64,000 nt of DNA from Marinimicrobium hydrolyticum (GCF_030848505.1 NZ_JAVDDU010000012.1:1-64000); one strand, 5' to 3'. Shown: positions 42,265 through 51,195, counted from the first letter of the stretch. A program made the numbers and translations. Notes: generated by a model not told the origin, from the sequence alone.

Positions 42265-43932
42265 TTAGTCACTTTCACTTCTGTACTTTTCTCTCAACCG
42301 GTTGCGGATCACCATGGCGGTCAGATTCAAAATCACAATCAAGAACACAAGCACCATGGCGGTTGCGTATACCAGGGGTCGGCCGGCTTCAACGTTGGGG
42401 CTTTGAAAACCCACATCGAAAATGTGAAAACCCAAGTGCATGAAGGCGCGGTCCAAGTGCAAAAATGGGTAATTTCCATCCAGCGGTAAACTGGGAGCCA
42501 TCTTGACCACACCCACTAACATCAGTGGTGCTACTTCGCCAGCCGCGCGAGCAACCGCAAGAATCAAACCGGTCATCATGGCCGGTGCCGCCAAGGGCAC
42601 GACCGTTCGCCACAGCGTCTCGGCTTTGGTAGCACCCAGTGCCAGACTGCCGTCGCGGATACTGCGCGGAATTCGTGACAATCCCTCTTCTGTTGAGACA
42701 ATCACCACCGGCAAGGTCAGCAGAGCCAGCGTCAAAGAGGCCCAGATCAGTGCCGGACTGCCAAACGTCGGCGATGGCAGCGTTTCGCTATAGAACATCT
42801 GATCAATGTTGCCCCCGAGAAAATAGACAAAGAATCCAAGGCCGAACACGCCAAAGACAATAGAAGGGACACCGGCCAAGTTGTTCACCGAAATTCGAAT
42901 CAGTTGAGTGAGTGGTCCTTGCTTGGCGTACTCCCGCAGATAGATCGCCGCCAGAACACCAAAGGGCGTTACCACAACTGACATGATCAACACCATCAGG
43001 ACCGTGCCGTATATCGCCGGCAATATGCCTCCCTCGGTATTCGCTTCGCGGGGGTAACCGCTTACAAAGTCCCAGAAAGAGCGACCGTAATGGCCTACTT
43101 TTTGAAAGAAGCTCATTTCATTAGGGCGCCATGCGTGCACAATATTGTTCAGCGGAATCCTGCGCATTTGTCCGCCCATGGTTTCCATGGTAATCGCATA
43201 GCGCGAGACTTCTCGACGCAGCTCGTTGCGCCTTTGCTCCAGTTCAGCATACTGCGCATCGAGGTCGGCCCGGCTTTCAGCCACTTCCGCCTCTAAGACT
43301 GCGCGCTGCTCGTCGGAAATGGTTTCATTGAGCTGAAGACCGCGCAGCTGTCGGCGCAATTGCTCCATTCGGAAATTTACATCACCAATATTTACCCGCT
43401 CGATAACGTTAATTTCACGCACAAGCTGTGAAGTTTCCTGCAAAGTGTTCTCGAACGCTCTACGCGCGTCGTCGCCAATGGTAACGACCTCGCCATCAAT
43501 GACAAACTCTCTTAGAAAGCCATAGAAGTCGCCCCACTGAAGCCGTTCCAGTACCAATATGTCTTCAGGAAAACGCTTGTTGCTCATGAAGTCTTCCAGG
43601 TACCAGACAAAATCCTGGCCTGTCACGTCGCGGTTGCCTCGCTTGATCAGATGGCGTACGACTACAGCCTGATCTTCCGGCACATGGAAGCCCGCTTCGC
43701 GCATGGCCGCTGCGGTCATGGTTTCGGAGCGACTTATTTCTCCGATGACACGTTCAGCGCTAGCCTGCCCCTCCAACTGATACTCAAACTCAAGTACCGG
43801 CTTGGGCCAAAAGTGAGAAAGGCCGTTGTAGGCAATCATTAATACCAAGCCCAATACCATGACCATACTGATGGTGACCGCGCCGCCGCTGAGCCAAATC
43901 CAAGGAGAACCTTTCTTAAACCAATCTTTCAT
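42265..43932 (-). CDS. pstA: Phosphate ABC transporter permease PstA, extended form
   Basis: A 555-residue permease, far longer than the ~290 of E. coli. After the first membrane helix (about 17-38) comes an extra periplasmic part of roughly 250 residues including a coiled coil (about 185-245, with repeated Gln/Glu/Arg/Leu heptads). The standard permease core then follows with the EAA-like loop Ser-Leu-Ala-Leu-Gly-Ala-Thr-Lys-Ala-Glu-Thr. Long PstA is paired with long PstC in many marine gammaproteobacteria. GAGGATAGG precedes the ATG. Confidence 0.92.
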   Translation of the reverse strand: MKDWFKKGSPWIWLSGGAVTISMVMVLGLVLMIAYNGLSHFWPKPVLEFEYQLEGQASAERVIGEISRSETMTAAAMREAGFHVPEDQAVVVRHLIKRGNRDVTGQDFVWYLEDFMSNKRFPEDILVLERLQWGDFYGFLREFVIDGEVVTIGDDARRAFENTLQETSQLVREINVIERVNIGDVNFRMEQLRRQLRGLQLNETISDEQRAVLEAEVAESRADLDAQYAELEQRRNELRREVSRYAITMETMGGQMRRIPLNNIVHAWRPNEMSFFQKVGHYGRSFWDFVSGYPREANTEGGILPAIYGTVLMVLIMSVVVTPFGVLAAIYLREYAKQGPLTQLIRISVNNLAGVPSIVFGVFGLGFFVYFLGGNIDQMFYSETLPSPTFGSPALIWASLTLALLTLPVVIVSTEEGLSRIPRSIRDGSLALGATKAETLWRTVVPLAAPAMMTGLILAVARAAGEVAPLMLVGVVKMAPSLPLDGNYPFLHLDRAFMHLGFHIFDVGFQSPNVEAGRPLVYATAMVLVFLIVILNLTAMVIRNRLREKYRSESD

Positions 43933-43959
43933 AACCTATCCTCAAGTATCTCTTCTGGA

Positions 43960-46275
43960 TTACAGAGAGCCGTAGCGCTTGCGCAACCGCTGACGGACCA
44001 ACTCACCCAATGTGTTGAGAAAGAAGGTCAAGACAAAGAGCACCAACGCCGCCAGGAACAGGATCCGGTAGTGAGTACCGCCAACGGCGGCCTCCGGCAT
44101 TTCCACGGCGATGTTGGCTGAGAGCGTACGCATGCCCTCAAAGATATTGAAATTCATGATCGGGCTGTTACCGGTAGCCATAAGCACAATCATGGTTTCC
44201 CCTACCGCGCGGCCAAAGCCGATCATCACCGCGGAAAAGATGCCTGGGCTGGCCGTTAACAACACCACTCGAGTCACGGTTTGCCACGGAGTGGCGCCGA
44301 GGGCCAGCGACCCTTGGGTCAGGTGTTTAGGGACATTGAATACGGCATCTTCGGAAATGGAGTAAATGGTCGGAATCACGGCGAACCCCATGGCAACCCC
44401 TACCACCAGGGCGTTGCGCTGGTCATAGGTGTAACCCACATCCGTTAGCCATTGACGCATATCACCGGCGAAGAACCAGTTCTCCAAATGTGGGCTCATA
44501 CCCACCGATACCCATCCCACCAGAATGACGACCGGGATCAGAATGGCCGCCTCCCAACCGTTGCACACTCGATTACTGATTGCTTTCGGGAGCAGTCTCA
44601 TCCACACAAAGCCCGCCAGAATCAATGCGACCGGCATTAAAAACAAAATGGAAAACACGGCTGGTAAGTGGCTCTCTACGAAAGGTGCGAACCAAAGGCC
44701 TGCCAAAAACCCGAGAATCACCGTGGGCAAGGCTTCCATGATTTCGATGGACGGCTTCACCGCTTGGCGCAACTTGGGCGACATAAAATAGGCGCTGTAA
44801 ACAGCCCCAAGAATGGCTAGAGGCGTTGCGAACAACATGGCATAAAAGGCGGCTTTAAGCGTACCCAAGGTCAGCGGCACCAGTGAAAATTTTGGCTCAA
44901 ACTCGTCAGTGGCTGACGAGGATTGCCACACGTATTCCGGCTGAGAACGGCCTTCGTACCAAACTCTATCCCAAAGGGCGCGCACCGAGACTTCTGGGTG
45001 TGGATTACGCACGTTGACCAGGTGCACCTGTTCAGCGTTATCGACAGCAAACAGCGCGTTCGCTCTCGGCCCCAGCTGAACCCGCGACAAGGGCCTGTCG
45101 CCAACATCTAGAGCTGCCAGAGTTCGCGAGGATGTCGAATAGTGAAGCTTTATACTTCCCCGATCATCGAATGTAGCGAAGCCCTTACGGATATACTCCG
45201 GCGCAATTCCGACCACTGCGGCCTCGTGACCGTCAAACTCTCTAATGCGGGTAATGCGATTAACGTTCTCTTCATCCCGAACCAACATGAACTGGCTGAC
45301 GCTGCCATCGGATCCCCCGACAATGACTGACACAGTTCCAAGCAAGTATTCCAGGGACTCAACTTGAGCGTCGTGCCTACGAATGACTCGCTTTGAATCC
45401 AGCAGACGAGCCTGCGCAGGACGGCTGACATCGTAGTAGTGCAAGCGTCCAAGGTCATCCCCCACCAGCATATTGCGCATGGTGATATCCAACAGAATTC
45501 TGCGCGGCTCGGCGCCTTCGGGAAGCGAGGGCAAATCGTAGACGTTGCGCCGGACACTAACCTCTCCGGTCATAAAGTTCGTAGTCTCTTCGAACTGAAC
45601 CAAGCGTATCCGCCCATCTTCGAGTGACGCCGCTACACTGATCCCGCCAGCACCGCGTTGAACGGAAATGGCTCTAATGGCCGTGCCATCCTCTACCACA
45701 TCGAGAAGTGCTTCATCCCCTTCACCAAGCGGAAACTCTAGAGAAGGATCGTACAAGCGGCCCTCTCGGGAAAAGCGCTCATTGAATTCATGCCGGACCA
45801 ACAACGCTTGGCCGTTGTCCATGCCAAAAATGGCCAGACGGGTGCGTGGCTCCGCCAAACCAAACGCGCTCACCGTGGCGCCTACCGGCAAGGGTAATTC
45901 AACCCTGTGGCTTTCGCTGCCATCCAAGACATTGAAGAAAACCGCCTGCCTGTTGCTGGTGTAACGCACACCCACTTTCCCGTGGCGATCCATCGCAATG
46001 TGCAATGTGTCTGCATTGCGACCCCCGGGGGCCTCGTAGCTGGCTTGAACGCTCATGGCGGCTGGGCGCAGCATGGGCAAAACTTCGCTGAACAAGTAAA
46101 CAAAAATCAGAGCCAGGGCGATGATCACGCCCACCCCAAACGTGCCGACACAGTACTTGGCAAGATAATCTTTCGCTGCGCGCCAGCGCCGCAGACGCTT
46201 ACGGGCGCCCCCGTCAGGTAGGACCTTTTCCAGACCCGGCCTGGGGGATAAAAGTGGCGGCGTAGATTGGTTCAT
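43960..46275 (-). CDS. pstC: Phosphate ABC transporter permease PstC, extended form
   Basis: A 771-residue permease subunit with an N-terminal membrane helix (about 40-65), then some 380 residues of periplasmic beta-rich repeats that look like a WD/propeller (repeated Asp-Gly-x-x-x strands), then the usual six-helix permease with the loop Ser-Leu-Ala-Leu-Gly-Ala-Thr-Pro-Trp-Gln-Thr. First gene of pstCAB-phoU; GAGGA lies seven bases before the ATG. A Pho box lies about 70 bases upstream, so it is expected to be induced by phosphate starvation through PhoB. Confidence 0.92.
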   Translation of the reverse strand: MNQSTPPLLSPRPGLEKVLPDGGARKRLRRWRAAKDYLAKYCVGTFGVGVIIALALIFVYLFSEVLPMLRPAAMSVQASYEAPGGRNADTLHIAMDRHGKVGVRYTSNRQAVFFNVLDGSESHRVELPLPVGATVSAFGLAEPRTRLAIFGMDNGQALLVRHEFNERFSREGRLYDPSLEFPLGEGDEALLDVVEDGTAIRAISVQRGAGGISVAASLEDGRIRLVQFEETTNFMTGEVSVRRNVYDLPSLPEGAEPRRILLDITMRNMLVGDDLGRLHYYDVSRPAQARLLDSKRVIRRHDAQVESLEYLLGTVSVIVGGSDGSVSQFMLVRDEENVNRITRIREFDGHEAAVVGIAPEYIRKGFATFDDRGSIKLHYSTSSRTLAALDVGDRPLSRVQLGPRANALFAVDNAEQVHLVNVRNPHPEVSVRALWDRVWYEGRSQPEYVWQSSSATDEFEPKFSLVPLTLGTLKAAFYAMLFATPLAILGAVYSAYFMSPKLRQAVKPSIEIMEALPTVILGFLAGLWFAPFVESHLPAVFSILFLMPVALILAGFVWMRLLPKAISNRVCNGWEAAILIPVVILVGWVSVGMSPHLENWFFAGDMRQWLTDVGYTYDQRNALVVGVAMGFAVIPTIYSISEDAVFNVPKHLTQGSLALGATPWQTVTRVVLLTASPGIFSAVMIGFGRAVGETMIVLMATGNSPIMNFNIFEGMRTLSANIAVEMPEAAVGGTHYRILFLAALVLFVLTFFLNTLGELVRQRLRKRYGSL

Positions 46276-46344
46276 AGCTGTCCTCGGCTAGCCTTCCCGG
46301 AAAGAACCGGTATCGGGTTATCACGAGCGACATCTTAGGGAAGG

Positions 46345-46365
46345 TTTGTGACAGTTATATGACAG
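46345..46365 (-). promoter_or_regulatory. Pho box of the pstCAB-phoU operon
   Basis: On the minus strand CTGTCATATAACTGTCACAA, an almost exact match to the PhoB consensus (two CTGTCA direct repeats 11 bases apart). A TAAGAT -10-like hexamer follows at about the right distance. The first half-site overlaps a perfect 9-bp hairpin (46362-46386). Confidence 0.92.
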
Positions 46366-46398
46366 GCGGCATAAAACGCCGCCTGTTTTTGGGGATGC

Positions 46399-46426
46399 AA
46401 AAAAAAGGCTCCATTCCCTGGAGCCT
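46399..46426 (-). terminator. Rho-independent terminator of pstS
   Basis: On the minus strand AGGCTCCA/TGGAGCCT with a GGGAA loop and eight Ts, 110 bases past the pstS stop. It separates pstS from the promoter of pstC. Confidence 0.9.
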
Positions 46427-46436
46427 AATAACAACA

Positions 46437-46530
46437 CTTGCGTAATGAGACACTCTGTCGATACGTCCCTGTATGCTCATCGCCAACTCCCTGCCTCCGC
46501 GGGCCCCTAAGCACAAGACGTTCTTTCCGA
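46437..46530 (-). repeat. Hairpin repeat B3 in the pstS 3' region
   Basis: A degenerate member of the B family. On the minus strand it has ATAC/GTAT with loop AGGGAC (46461-46474) and a second AGGGA site about 20 bases away. Outer arms are poorly kept. It lies between the pstS stop and its terminator, so it should be transcribed as part of the pstS 3' end. Confidence 0.6.
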
Positions 46531-46535
46531 GGTGG

Positions 46536-47510
46536 TTATTTGATCCCCAGGCGCTCCATTTCCCGCTTGGCCACCGAGGCTGGCAGAGGGATAAAGCCAT
46601 CACGCACGTTCACTTCCTGACCTTGACGGGAAAGCACCATTTTCAAGAATTCCCGAGTGTGCGGCTCAAGACCGTCCACTGGGTGCTTGTTCACATAAAC
46701 GTACAGGAAGCGGGCCAGGGGATAGTCTCCAGAGGCCGCGTTCTCAGAGTTGGGCTCGAACAGTTTGCCTTTTTCGCGGCCCAGTTTTATGGCCCGAACG
46801 CCAGCGGTGTTATAGCCGATGCCGGAGTAACCTATGCCATTGATCGACTCAGTAATGCCCTGCACCACTGAAGCAGAACCCGGCTGCTCGTTCATATTGT
46901 TTTTGAAGTCACCGTCACACAGGGCGTGTTGCCGGAAGTAACCGTAAGTACCGGATACGGCATTGCGGCTGTAAAGAGTGATATCGCGATTGGCCCAGGC
47001 ACCGGTCAAACCTACTTGGCCCCAGCGGGTGATATCGGACGCGCCACCACAGCGGCGGGTGCTGGAGAAAATGGCATCGACCTCTTCCAACGTCAAACCT
47101 TCGATGGGGTTATCGCGGTTGACGAACACGGCGATGGTATCGATACCGACACGCACCAGTGTGGGTGGGTAGCCGTGGGCTTGTTCAAACTGGGCCACTT
47201 CGCTATCACGCATGATGCGACTCATGGGGCCAAAGTTGGCCGTACCCTCTGCCAGTGCTGGAGGAGCAGTGGACGTACCGGCACCTTGAATCTGTATGTT
47301 GACGTTAGGGTAGAAGCCGTTGAAGTCTTCTGCCCACAGGGTCATCAGGTTGTTCAAAGTATCTGAGCCAATACTGGTCAGGTTGCCCGAAATGCCCGAT
47401 ACGGCCTTGTACTCCGGAAGGTTGGGATCAACTTGCTGCGCCAGGACAACCGTGCTGCAAATCATGGAGCCGGCCAGGGCCAGACCTTTAAGAAGTTTCT
47501 GTGCGTTCAT
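46536..47510 (-). CDS. pstS: Phosphate-binding periplasmic protein PstS
   Basis: A 324-residue substrate-binding protein with a signal peptide ending Val-Leu-Ala-Gln. The phosphate-site segments Ile-Gly-Ser-Asp-Thr-Leu, Gly-Ala-Gly-Thr-Ser-Thr and Ser-Arg-Asn-Ala-Val-Ser-Gly-Thr-Tyr-Gly are present. It belongs to the PstS branch with an Ala-Glu-Gly-Thr-Ala-Asn-Phe-Gly-Pro-Met-Ser-Arg loop. GGAG lies seven bases before the ATG. It has its own Pho box and terminator, so it is a separate unit from pstCAB-phoU. Confidence 0.95.
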   Translation of the reverse strand: MNAQKLLKGLALAGSMICSTVVLAQQVDPNLPEYKAVSGISGNLTSIGSDTLNNLMTLWAEDFNGFYPNVNIQIQGAGTSTAPPALAEGTANFGPMSRIMRDSEVAQFEQAHGYPPTLVRVGIDTIAVFVNRDNPIEGLTLEEVDAIFSSTRRCGGASDITRWGQVGLTGAWANRDITLYSRNAVSGTYGYFRQHALCDGDFKNNMNEQPGSASVVQGITESINGIGYSGIGYNTAGVRAIKLGREKGKLFEPNSENAASGDYPLARFLYVYVNKHPVDGLEPHTREFLKMVLSRQGQEVNVRDGFIPLPASVAKREMERLGIK

Positions 47511-47600
47511 TAGAGCGCTCCGTTAGCTTTGACTAAGATCATTGTACCGCGATGATAAAGATGAGCCCTTCTCATCCTTGGCGAGTACTTTAATGATGGA

Positions 47601-47620
47601 ATGTGACAGTTGTATGAAGG
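47601..47620 (-). promoter_or_regulatory. Pho box of pstS
   Basis: On the minus strand CCTTCATACAACTGTCACAT: a good second half (ACTGTCACAT) and a weaker first half relative to the PhoB consensus. A CATTAA/ATTAAAGT -10-like region follows about ten bases downstream. The start codon is some 90 bases further. Confidence 0.85.
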
Positions 47621-47693
47621 GTTGGTAGTGTTTGTACTTTCTCGCCATTGTGGATTTATTTCGATCTGAGTCAGGCACGCTTTATGGCCTTCT

Positions 47694-47796
47694 GGAAAGG
47701 ATACCCTGCGACTTGAGACACGCTTTAAATACGTCCCTGTACGCTCCGCGTCGGCTTCCTGCCTCCGAGGGTCTCAAGCCGCAGGGTATCCTTTCC
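47694..47796 (-). repeat. Hairpin repeat B2 between porin and pstS
   Basis: Arms of 25 bases with one mismatch (47694-47718 and 47772-47796). On the minus strand the interior has TAC/GTA with loop AGGGAC (47730-47741) and GGC/GCC with loop AGGAA (47753-47763). CACGCTTTA occurs as a direct repeat at 47676 and 47719. The rest of the 470-base gap holds the pstS promoter and the porin terminator. Confidence 0.8.
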
Positions 47797-47927
47797 TTCC
47801 GTGCGTAAAGTATTTGTCTCCGTTTCAGGCGAGACTACCTTCCAGTTTGCCACCACGCGGGCTGCTGCCGAATGCCAAAAACCGCAGATTTTTTCACTTC
47901 GGAAACTGCTTTTTTTCGTACTACCCA

Positions 47928-47962
47928 CAAAAAAGCCCCCAAAGTGACCTTTGGGGGCTTTC
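47928..47962 (-). terminator. Rho-independent terminator of the porin gene
   Basis: On the minus strand AAAGCCCCCAAA/TTTGGGGGCTTT with a six-base loop and six Ts, 17 bases past the porin stop. Confidence 0.92.
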
Positions 47963-47978
47963 CGAACAATATTCCGAC

Positions 47979-48986
47979 TTAGAAGTCGTAACGGAAACCG
48001 AGAGAGAGACCGCTGGCGGTTTCTCCAGCAACGCCCGGAACGCTGGTAGTACGCGCTTGGGTATAGGGGTTCAGAGCTACGCTGTCATCGTTGTTAACGG
48101 CGGCATAGTTGGCGTAGACACGTACTGCGCTATCCAGTCGGTGCTCGATACCCACAGCGACCATCGCCGAGTCCCCATCATCGATATCCGCGCTGCGGTG
48201 CATATAGTGGCCGCGCAGACGGGTTTTAGAGCCCAATTTAAACTCACCACCCAAGCCGAAAACATCACTGGTCAATGCGTCGCTAAGCTCATGATCCACC
48301 GATTGGAAGAAGCCCACCAGTTTGATATTGGACGTAACATCATACCCCAGCGCCAGACGCACGCCGTCCCGCTCGCCACGGCTGTGGTCTTCACCATAGG
48401 TTTCGTAGGCGGCGGCAAAGTCGATCGGACCTGTGGCAAAGGTGACCGAAAGGCTTAGAGCATCATCACTGGCGCCATCGGCTGCGGTTTGCCCCTGATT
48501 TACTGAGTAAGCAACGTTAAGCTGGACACTGCCCATTTTAGGGGTTTGGTAATGAATGGTATTGGGGTTTCGCTCGTCAAAGCGGGCGTCTCCAACGCGA
48601 GTCAGGTTACGCATGTCACCCACCTGATCGCCGAAAAGATTAGCCGGCCCGCGGGCACGCTTAAAGGGCGAGTCAAATTGGCCGGCGCGCACCAGACCAA
48701 AGGGGCCACTTAGGCCTACGAAAGTATCCCGAGCACTGGTGAATGCGCCACCTGAGTCATAATCAACCTGTTGCTCAATCTGTATCAATGCAGTCAGACC
48801 ATCAAACTCTTTCTTAGCCTTAAAACCCAGGCGGGATGAGTTACTGGACAAGTTAAGTTCGGAGTAGTCAGCGCCATCATCCAACAGGTCTAGTGACACA
48901 TCAGCGCGGCCGTATACGCTAACATCGGCCATGGCAGTCAAAGGCAGCGCAGCGGCAAGCGCCATCGGCAGCAGTGCTTTCTTCAT
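47979..48986 (-). CDS. Gram-negative general porin
   Basis: A 335-residue outer-membrane porin of the Porin_4 (OmpC-like) type. Signal peptide ends Ala-Met-Ala; the first strand is Asp-Val-Ser-Val-Tyr-Gly-Arg-Ala-Asp; there is a Pro-Phe-Lys-Arg loop L3-like region and a terminal Phe in Gly-Phe-Arg-Tyr-Asp-Phe needed for BAM assembly. About 16 strands are expected. Next to pst genes it may admit phosphate, but no Pho box is seen upstream, so that link is only by location. Confidence 0.9.
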   Translation of the reverse strand: MKKALLPMALAAALPLTAMADVSVYGRADVSLDLLDDGADYSELNLSSNSSRLGFKAKKEFDGLTALIQIEQQVDYDSGGAFTSARDTFVGLSGPFGLVRAGQFDSPFKRARGPANLFGDQVGDMRNLTRVGDARFDERNPNTIHYQTPKMGSVQLNVAYSVNQGQTAADGASDDALSLSVTFATGPIDFAAAYETYGEDHSRGERDGVRLALGYDVTSNIKLVGFFQSVDHELSDALTSDVFGLGGEFKLGSKTRLRGHYMHRSADIDDGDSAMVAVGIEHRLDSAVRVYANYAAVNNDDSVALNPYTQARTTSVPGVAGETASGLSLGFRYDF

Positions 48987-49142
48987 GAAATTTCCCCTAA
49001 AATAAAGATCGTTGATTTGTGGTACTCAAACCCAGCCAAAGAGGCTGTGTTATGGCGCGTATCATGCGGTTTGAATATTGCAAACTGATGACAAGAAACC
49101 ACAAAACCGGTTTTGTGCACTTTCCCGTAGATCAATAGCCAT

Positions 49143-49168
49143 AAAAAAGGCAGCCTATTGGCTGCCTT
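49143..49168 (-). terminator. Rho-independent terminator of the Yip1 gene
   Basis: On the minus strand AAGGCAGCC/GGCTGCCTT with loop AATA and a run of six Ts, about 20 bases past the stop. Confidence 0.9.
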
Positions 49169-49187
49169 CGGGACTACGGCTTGGCTA

Positions 49188-49805
49188 TCAGCGTATGAAT
49201 ACCGGTCCCATACCCGCGCTCCAAACGATCACGGTGGCCACCATGACTACGACCGCCAGGACGAGTCCCACAGTGATGACGGAACTGGCGTAGATAAAGC
49301 CTTGCTCTTTGGGGATGTTCATCAAAATCGGGATACCTTCATAGATAAGGTAAACCGAATAGCAGCCAGCAATCAAAAACACCGTTGCCACCAGCCACAG
49401 CTGGGGGTACAGGAGCACCACGCCAGCCAGCATCATCGGCACGGCCGAATAGACTGCCAGGGCTGTACCTTCATAGTGTCTTTCACTGGCGTCACCGGTA
49501 ACGCCGAAATTGTGCGACATCCAGTTGATGTATTCACCCAAGGCGTAGACCGCCACCAGCTGCGCTAAATAGGTAGCGGCAACCAAGATCAACGCACTCT
49601 CGGCCGTCAGGCGAATCACGGATCCACCGGCAATACTCCAGCCCACCTGTGTCACGCCAATATATCCACAGATCACCGGGATCAGTGCCAGGAGGGGGAC
49701 ATGTAGGGCATACACCCTGAGAAAGGATTGCTTTTCACCGCGAATGCGTTCCCATTCGCGATCAGGGTTTAAAAAGATACCTATGGTGTGCTGAAACATG
49801 GCCAT
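49188..49805 (-). CDS. Yip1 family membrane protein
   Basis: A protein of about 205 residues with five hydrophobic helices and the Yip1 family layout: an N-terminal Phe-x-x-Pro-Asp-Arg-Glu-Trp-Glu-Arg-Ile-Arg segment, then membrane spans, with Pro-Met-Met-Leu and a conserved Tyr between. The start is ATG 49805 (GGGAG about ten bases upstream) or 49799. Function in bacteria is unknown. Confidence 0.82.
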   Translation of the reverse strand: MAMFQHTIGIFLNPDREWERIRGEKQSFLRVYALHVPLLALIPVICGYIGVTQVGWSIAGGSVIRLTAESALILVAATYLAQLVAVYALGEYINWMSHNFGVTGDASERHYEGTALAVYSAVPMMLAGVVLLYPQLWLVATVFLIAGCYSVYLIYEGIPILMNIPKEQGFIYASSVITVGLVLAVVVMVATVIVWSAGMGPVFIR

Positions 49806-50005
49806 GGATGGAAGCTCCCGACTGCTTTTATTATGGTAGATAATGCCATTATGCATCCAATATACGCGGGGAGCCAGATGGCTGGCAGAAAAAATAGGGT
49901 GCTTAGCGCGCTATTTAAAGACGCCCCACTTCGCCCTCCTGTCCTAAACATCGCTGAACAAGAGGGTTAGACACCAAAGAGTGCCCCAGGCATTGAAATC
50001 GGTCG

Positions 50006-50395
50006 CTATTTAACCACGCGCAAACTAGGACGCTTGCCACTGTCAGAGGGTTCTGGGTCGGGCTTGGGTGGTTCCGGGTTGTGCTCGGGCTCAAATACCA
50101 TGCCCTGGCCATTTTCCCGGGCGTATATGCCCAGTACAGAACCACAGGGGATAAAAAGTTGGGTGGGAATGCCGCTGAAGCGGGCACTGAAACTGACGTA
50201 GTCTTGGATCGTCAGGTCTTTCACGGCCGAAGGCTTCAAGTTAAGGACTATCTGGCCATCTTTATTCACATGCTCCAGGGGAACTTCCACTCCCGGCCCC
50301 CGGGCGTCCACAAGAATATAGGGTGTACATTCATTGTCGACAATCCACTCGTAGAGTGCGCGAAGCATGTAGGGTCTGCTGGAGGTCATGGGCAT
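50006..50395 (-). CDS. sspB: ClpXP specificity-enhancing factor SspB
   Basis: A protein of about 129 residues that tethers ssrA-tagged proteins to ClpXP. The core Ser-Ser-Arg-Pro-Tyr-Met-Leu-Arg-Ala-Leu-Tyr-Glu-Trp, the Gly-Ile-Pro-x-x-(Leu/Val) strand and Val-Leu-Gly-Ile-Tyr-Ala-Arg-Glu-Asn-Gly-Gln-Gly-Met are typical. A disordered acidic/proline tail ends in Leu-Arg-Val-Val-Lys, the ClpX-binding XB motif. GGAGA ten bases upstream favours ATG 50395; 50389 is an alternative. It follows sspA in the usual sspA-sspB operon. Confidence 0.92.
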   Translation of the reverse strand: MPMTSSRPYMLRALYEWIVDNECTPYILVDARGPGVEVPLEHVNKDGQIVLNLKPSAVKDLTIQDYVSFSARFSGIPTQLFIPCGSVLGIYARENGQGMVFEPEHNPEPPKPDPEPSDSGKRPSLRVVK

Positions 50396-50491
50396 AAACG
50401 CGTGGTCTCCGAATAGACGCGGTGAGCGAGCCAAAGGCTCCGCTCCACCCAGGCCCGGTAACAAGCCGGGCTCGGGTGACGCCGGCATTAA

Positions 50492-51127
50492 TCAGCCGAC
50501 ATTCATCTCTTTTTCAAATTCCGTCAAACTCTCCCGGAAGGGCTCCCGGGCGAATAACCGCTCCATATAGCTGTGCAGAGGCTGAGCCTGCTTGGTTTTA
50601 CCCAAGTCGACTTCCATAAGCTTTAACCGCCAAAGAATCGGGGCCAAACAGCAGTCCACAATGGTGAACTCCTCGCTCATGAAGAACGGCATTTCGGAAA
50701 AAATAGGGGCGATCGTCAACAGGCTGTCTTTGAGGTCTTTGCGCGCCTTGACGATTTGCTCCTTGTTCCGGCCGTACAATATGGTGTCAACCATGGGCGC
50801 CCAGTCGCGCTCCAGGCGATACATCCATAAACGACTTTGCGCACGCGCCACAGGGTACACAGGCAACAGGGGCGGATGCGGGAAGCGCTCGTCCAGGTAC
50901 TCCATAATGACCTTCGACTCGTACAGAGCCAAATCCCTGTCAACCAGCGTTGGCAAGTTGTTGTAGGGATTTAAGTCGGCCAGTTCTTCAGGCTTGTTTT
51001 TGGGGTCGACATCAACCACATCCACGGAAACGCCCTTCTCGGCCAGCACAATGCGTACACGATGGCTGTAATGATCACGGCCGTCGGAAAACAATGTCAT
51101 GGATGAGCGTTTAGTCACAACACCCAT
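50492..51127 (-). CDS. sspA: Stringent starvation protein A
   Basis: A 211-residue GST-fold transcription factor that binds RNA polymerase and aids stationary-phase and acid survival. The N-terminal thioredoxin-like part has Met-Thr-Leu-Phe-Ser, without a catalytic Cys; Asn-Pro-Tyr-Asn-Asn-Leu-Pro-Thr-Leu and Glu-Ser-x-Val-Ile-Met-Glu-Tyr-Leu-Asp-Glu-Arg-Phe-Pro-His-Pro-Pro are SspA hallmarks. GAGGTGA precedes ATG 51127. It follows the cytochrome bc1 genes, as in pseudomonads. Confidence 0.94.
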   Translation of the reverse strand: MGVVTKRSSMTLFSDGRDHYSHRVRIVLAEKGVSVDVVDVDPKNKPEELADLNPYNNLPTLVDRDLALYESKVIMEYLDERFPHPPLLPVYPVARAQSRLWMYRLERDWAPMVDTILYGRNKEQIVKARKDLKDSLLTIAPIFSEMPFFMSEEFTIVDCCLAPILWRLKLMEVDLGKTKQAQPLHSYMERLFAREPFRESLTEFEKEMNVG

Positions 51128-51195
51128 TAGCTTCACCTCGATTACTCAGTCCTACGAACACGGGCGGCAATGCCACCCGCATGAGCTTGCTTACG

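Noticed and set aside
47979-48986. Pho-regulated porin (OprP/PhoE-like)
   Set aside because: Sequence is a general Porin_4 type and no Pho box is visible upstream.
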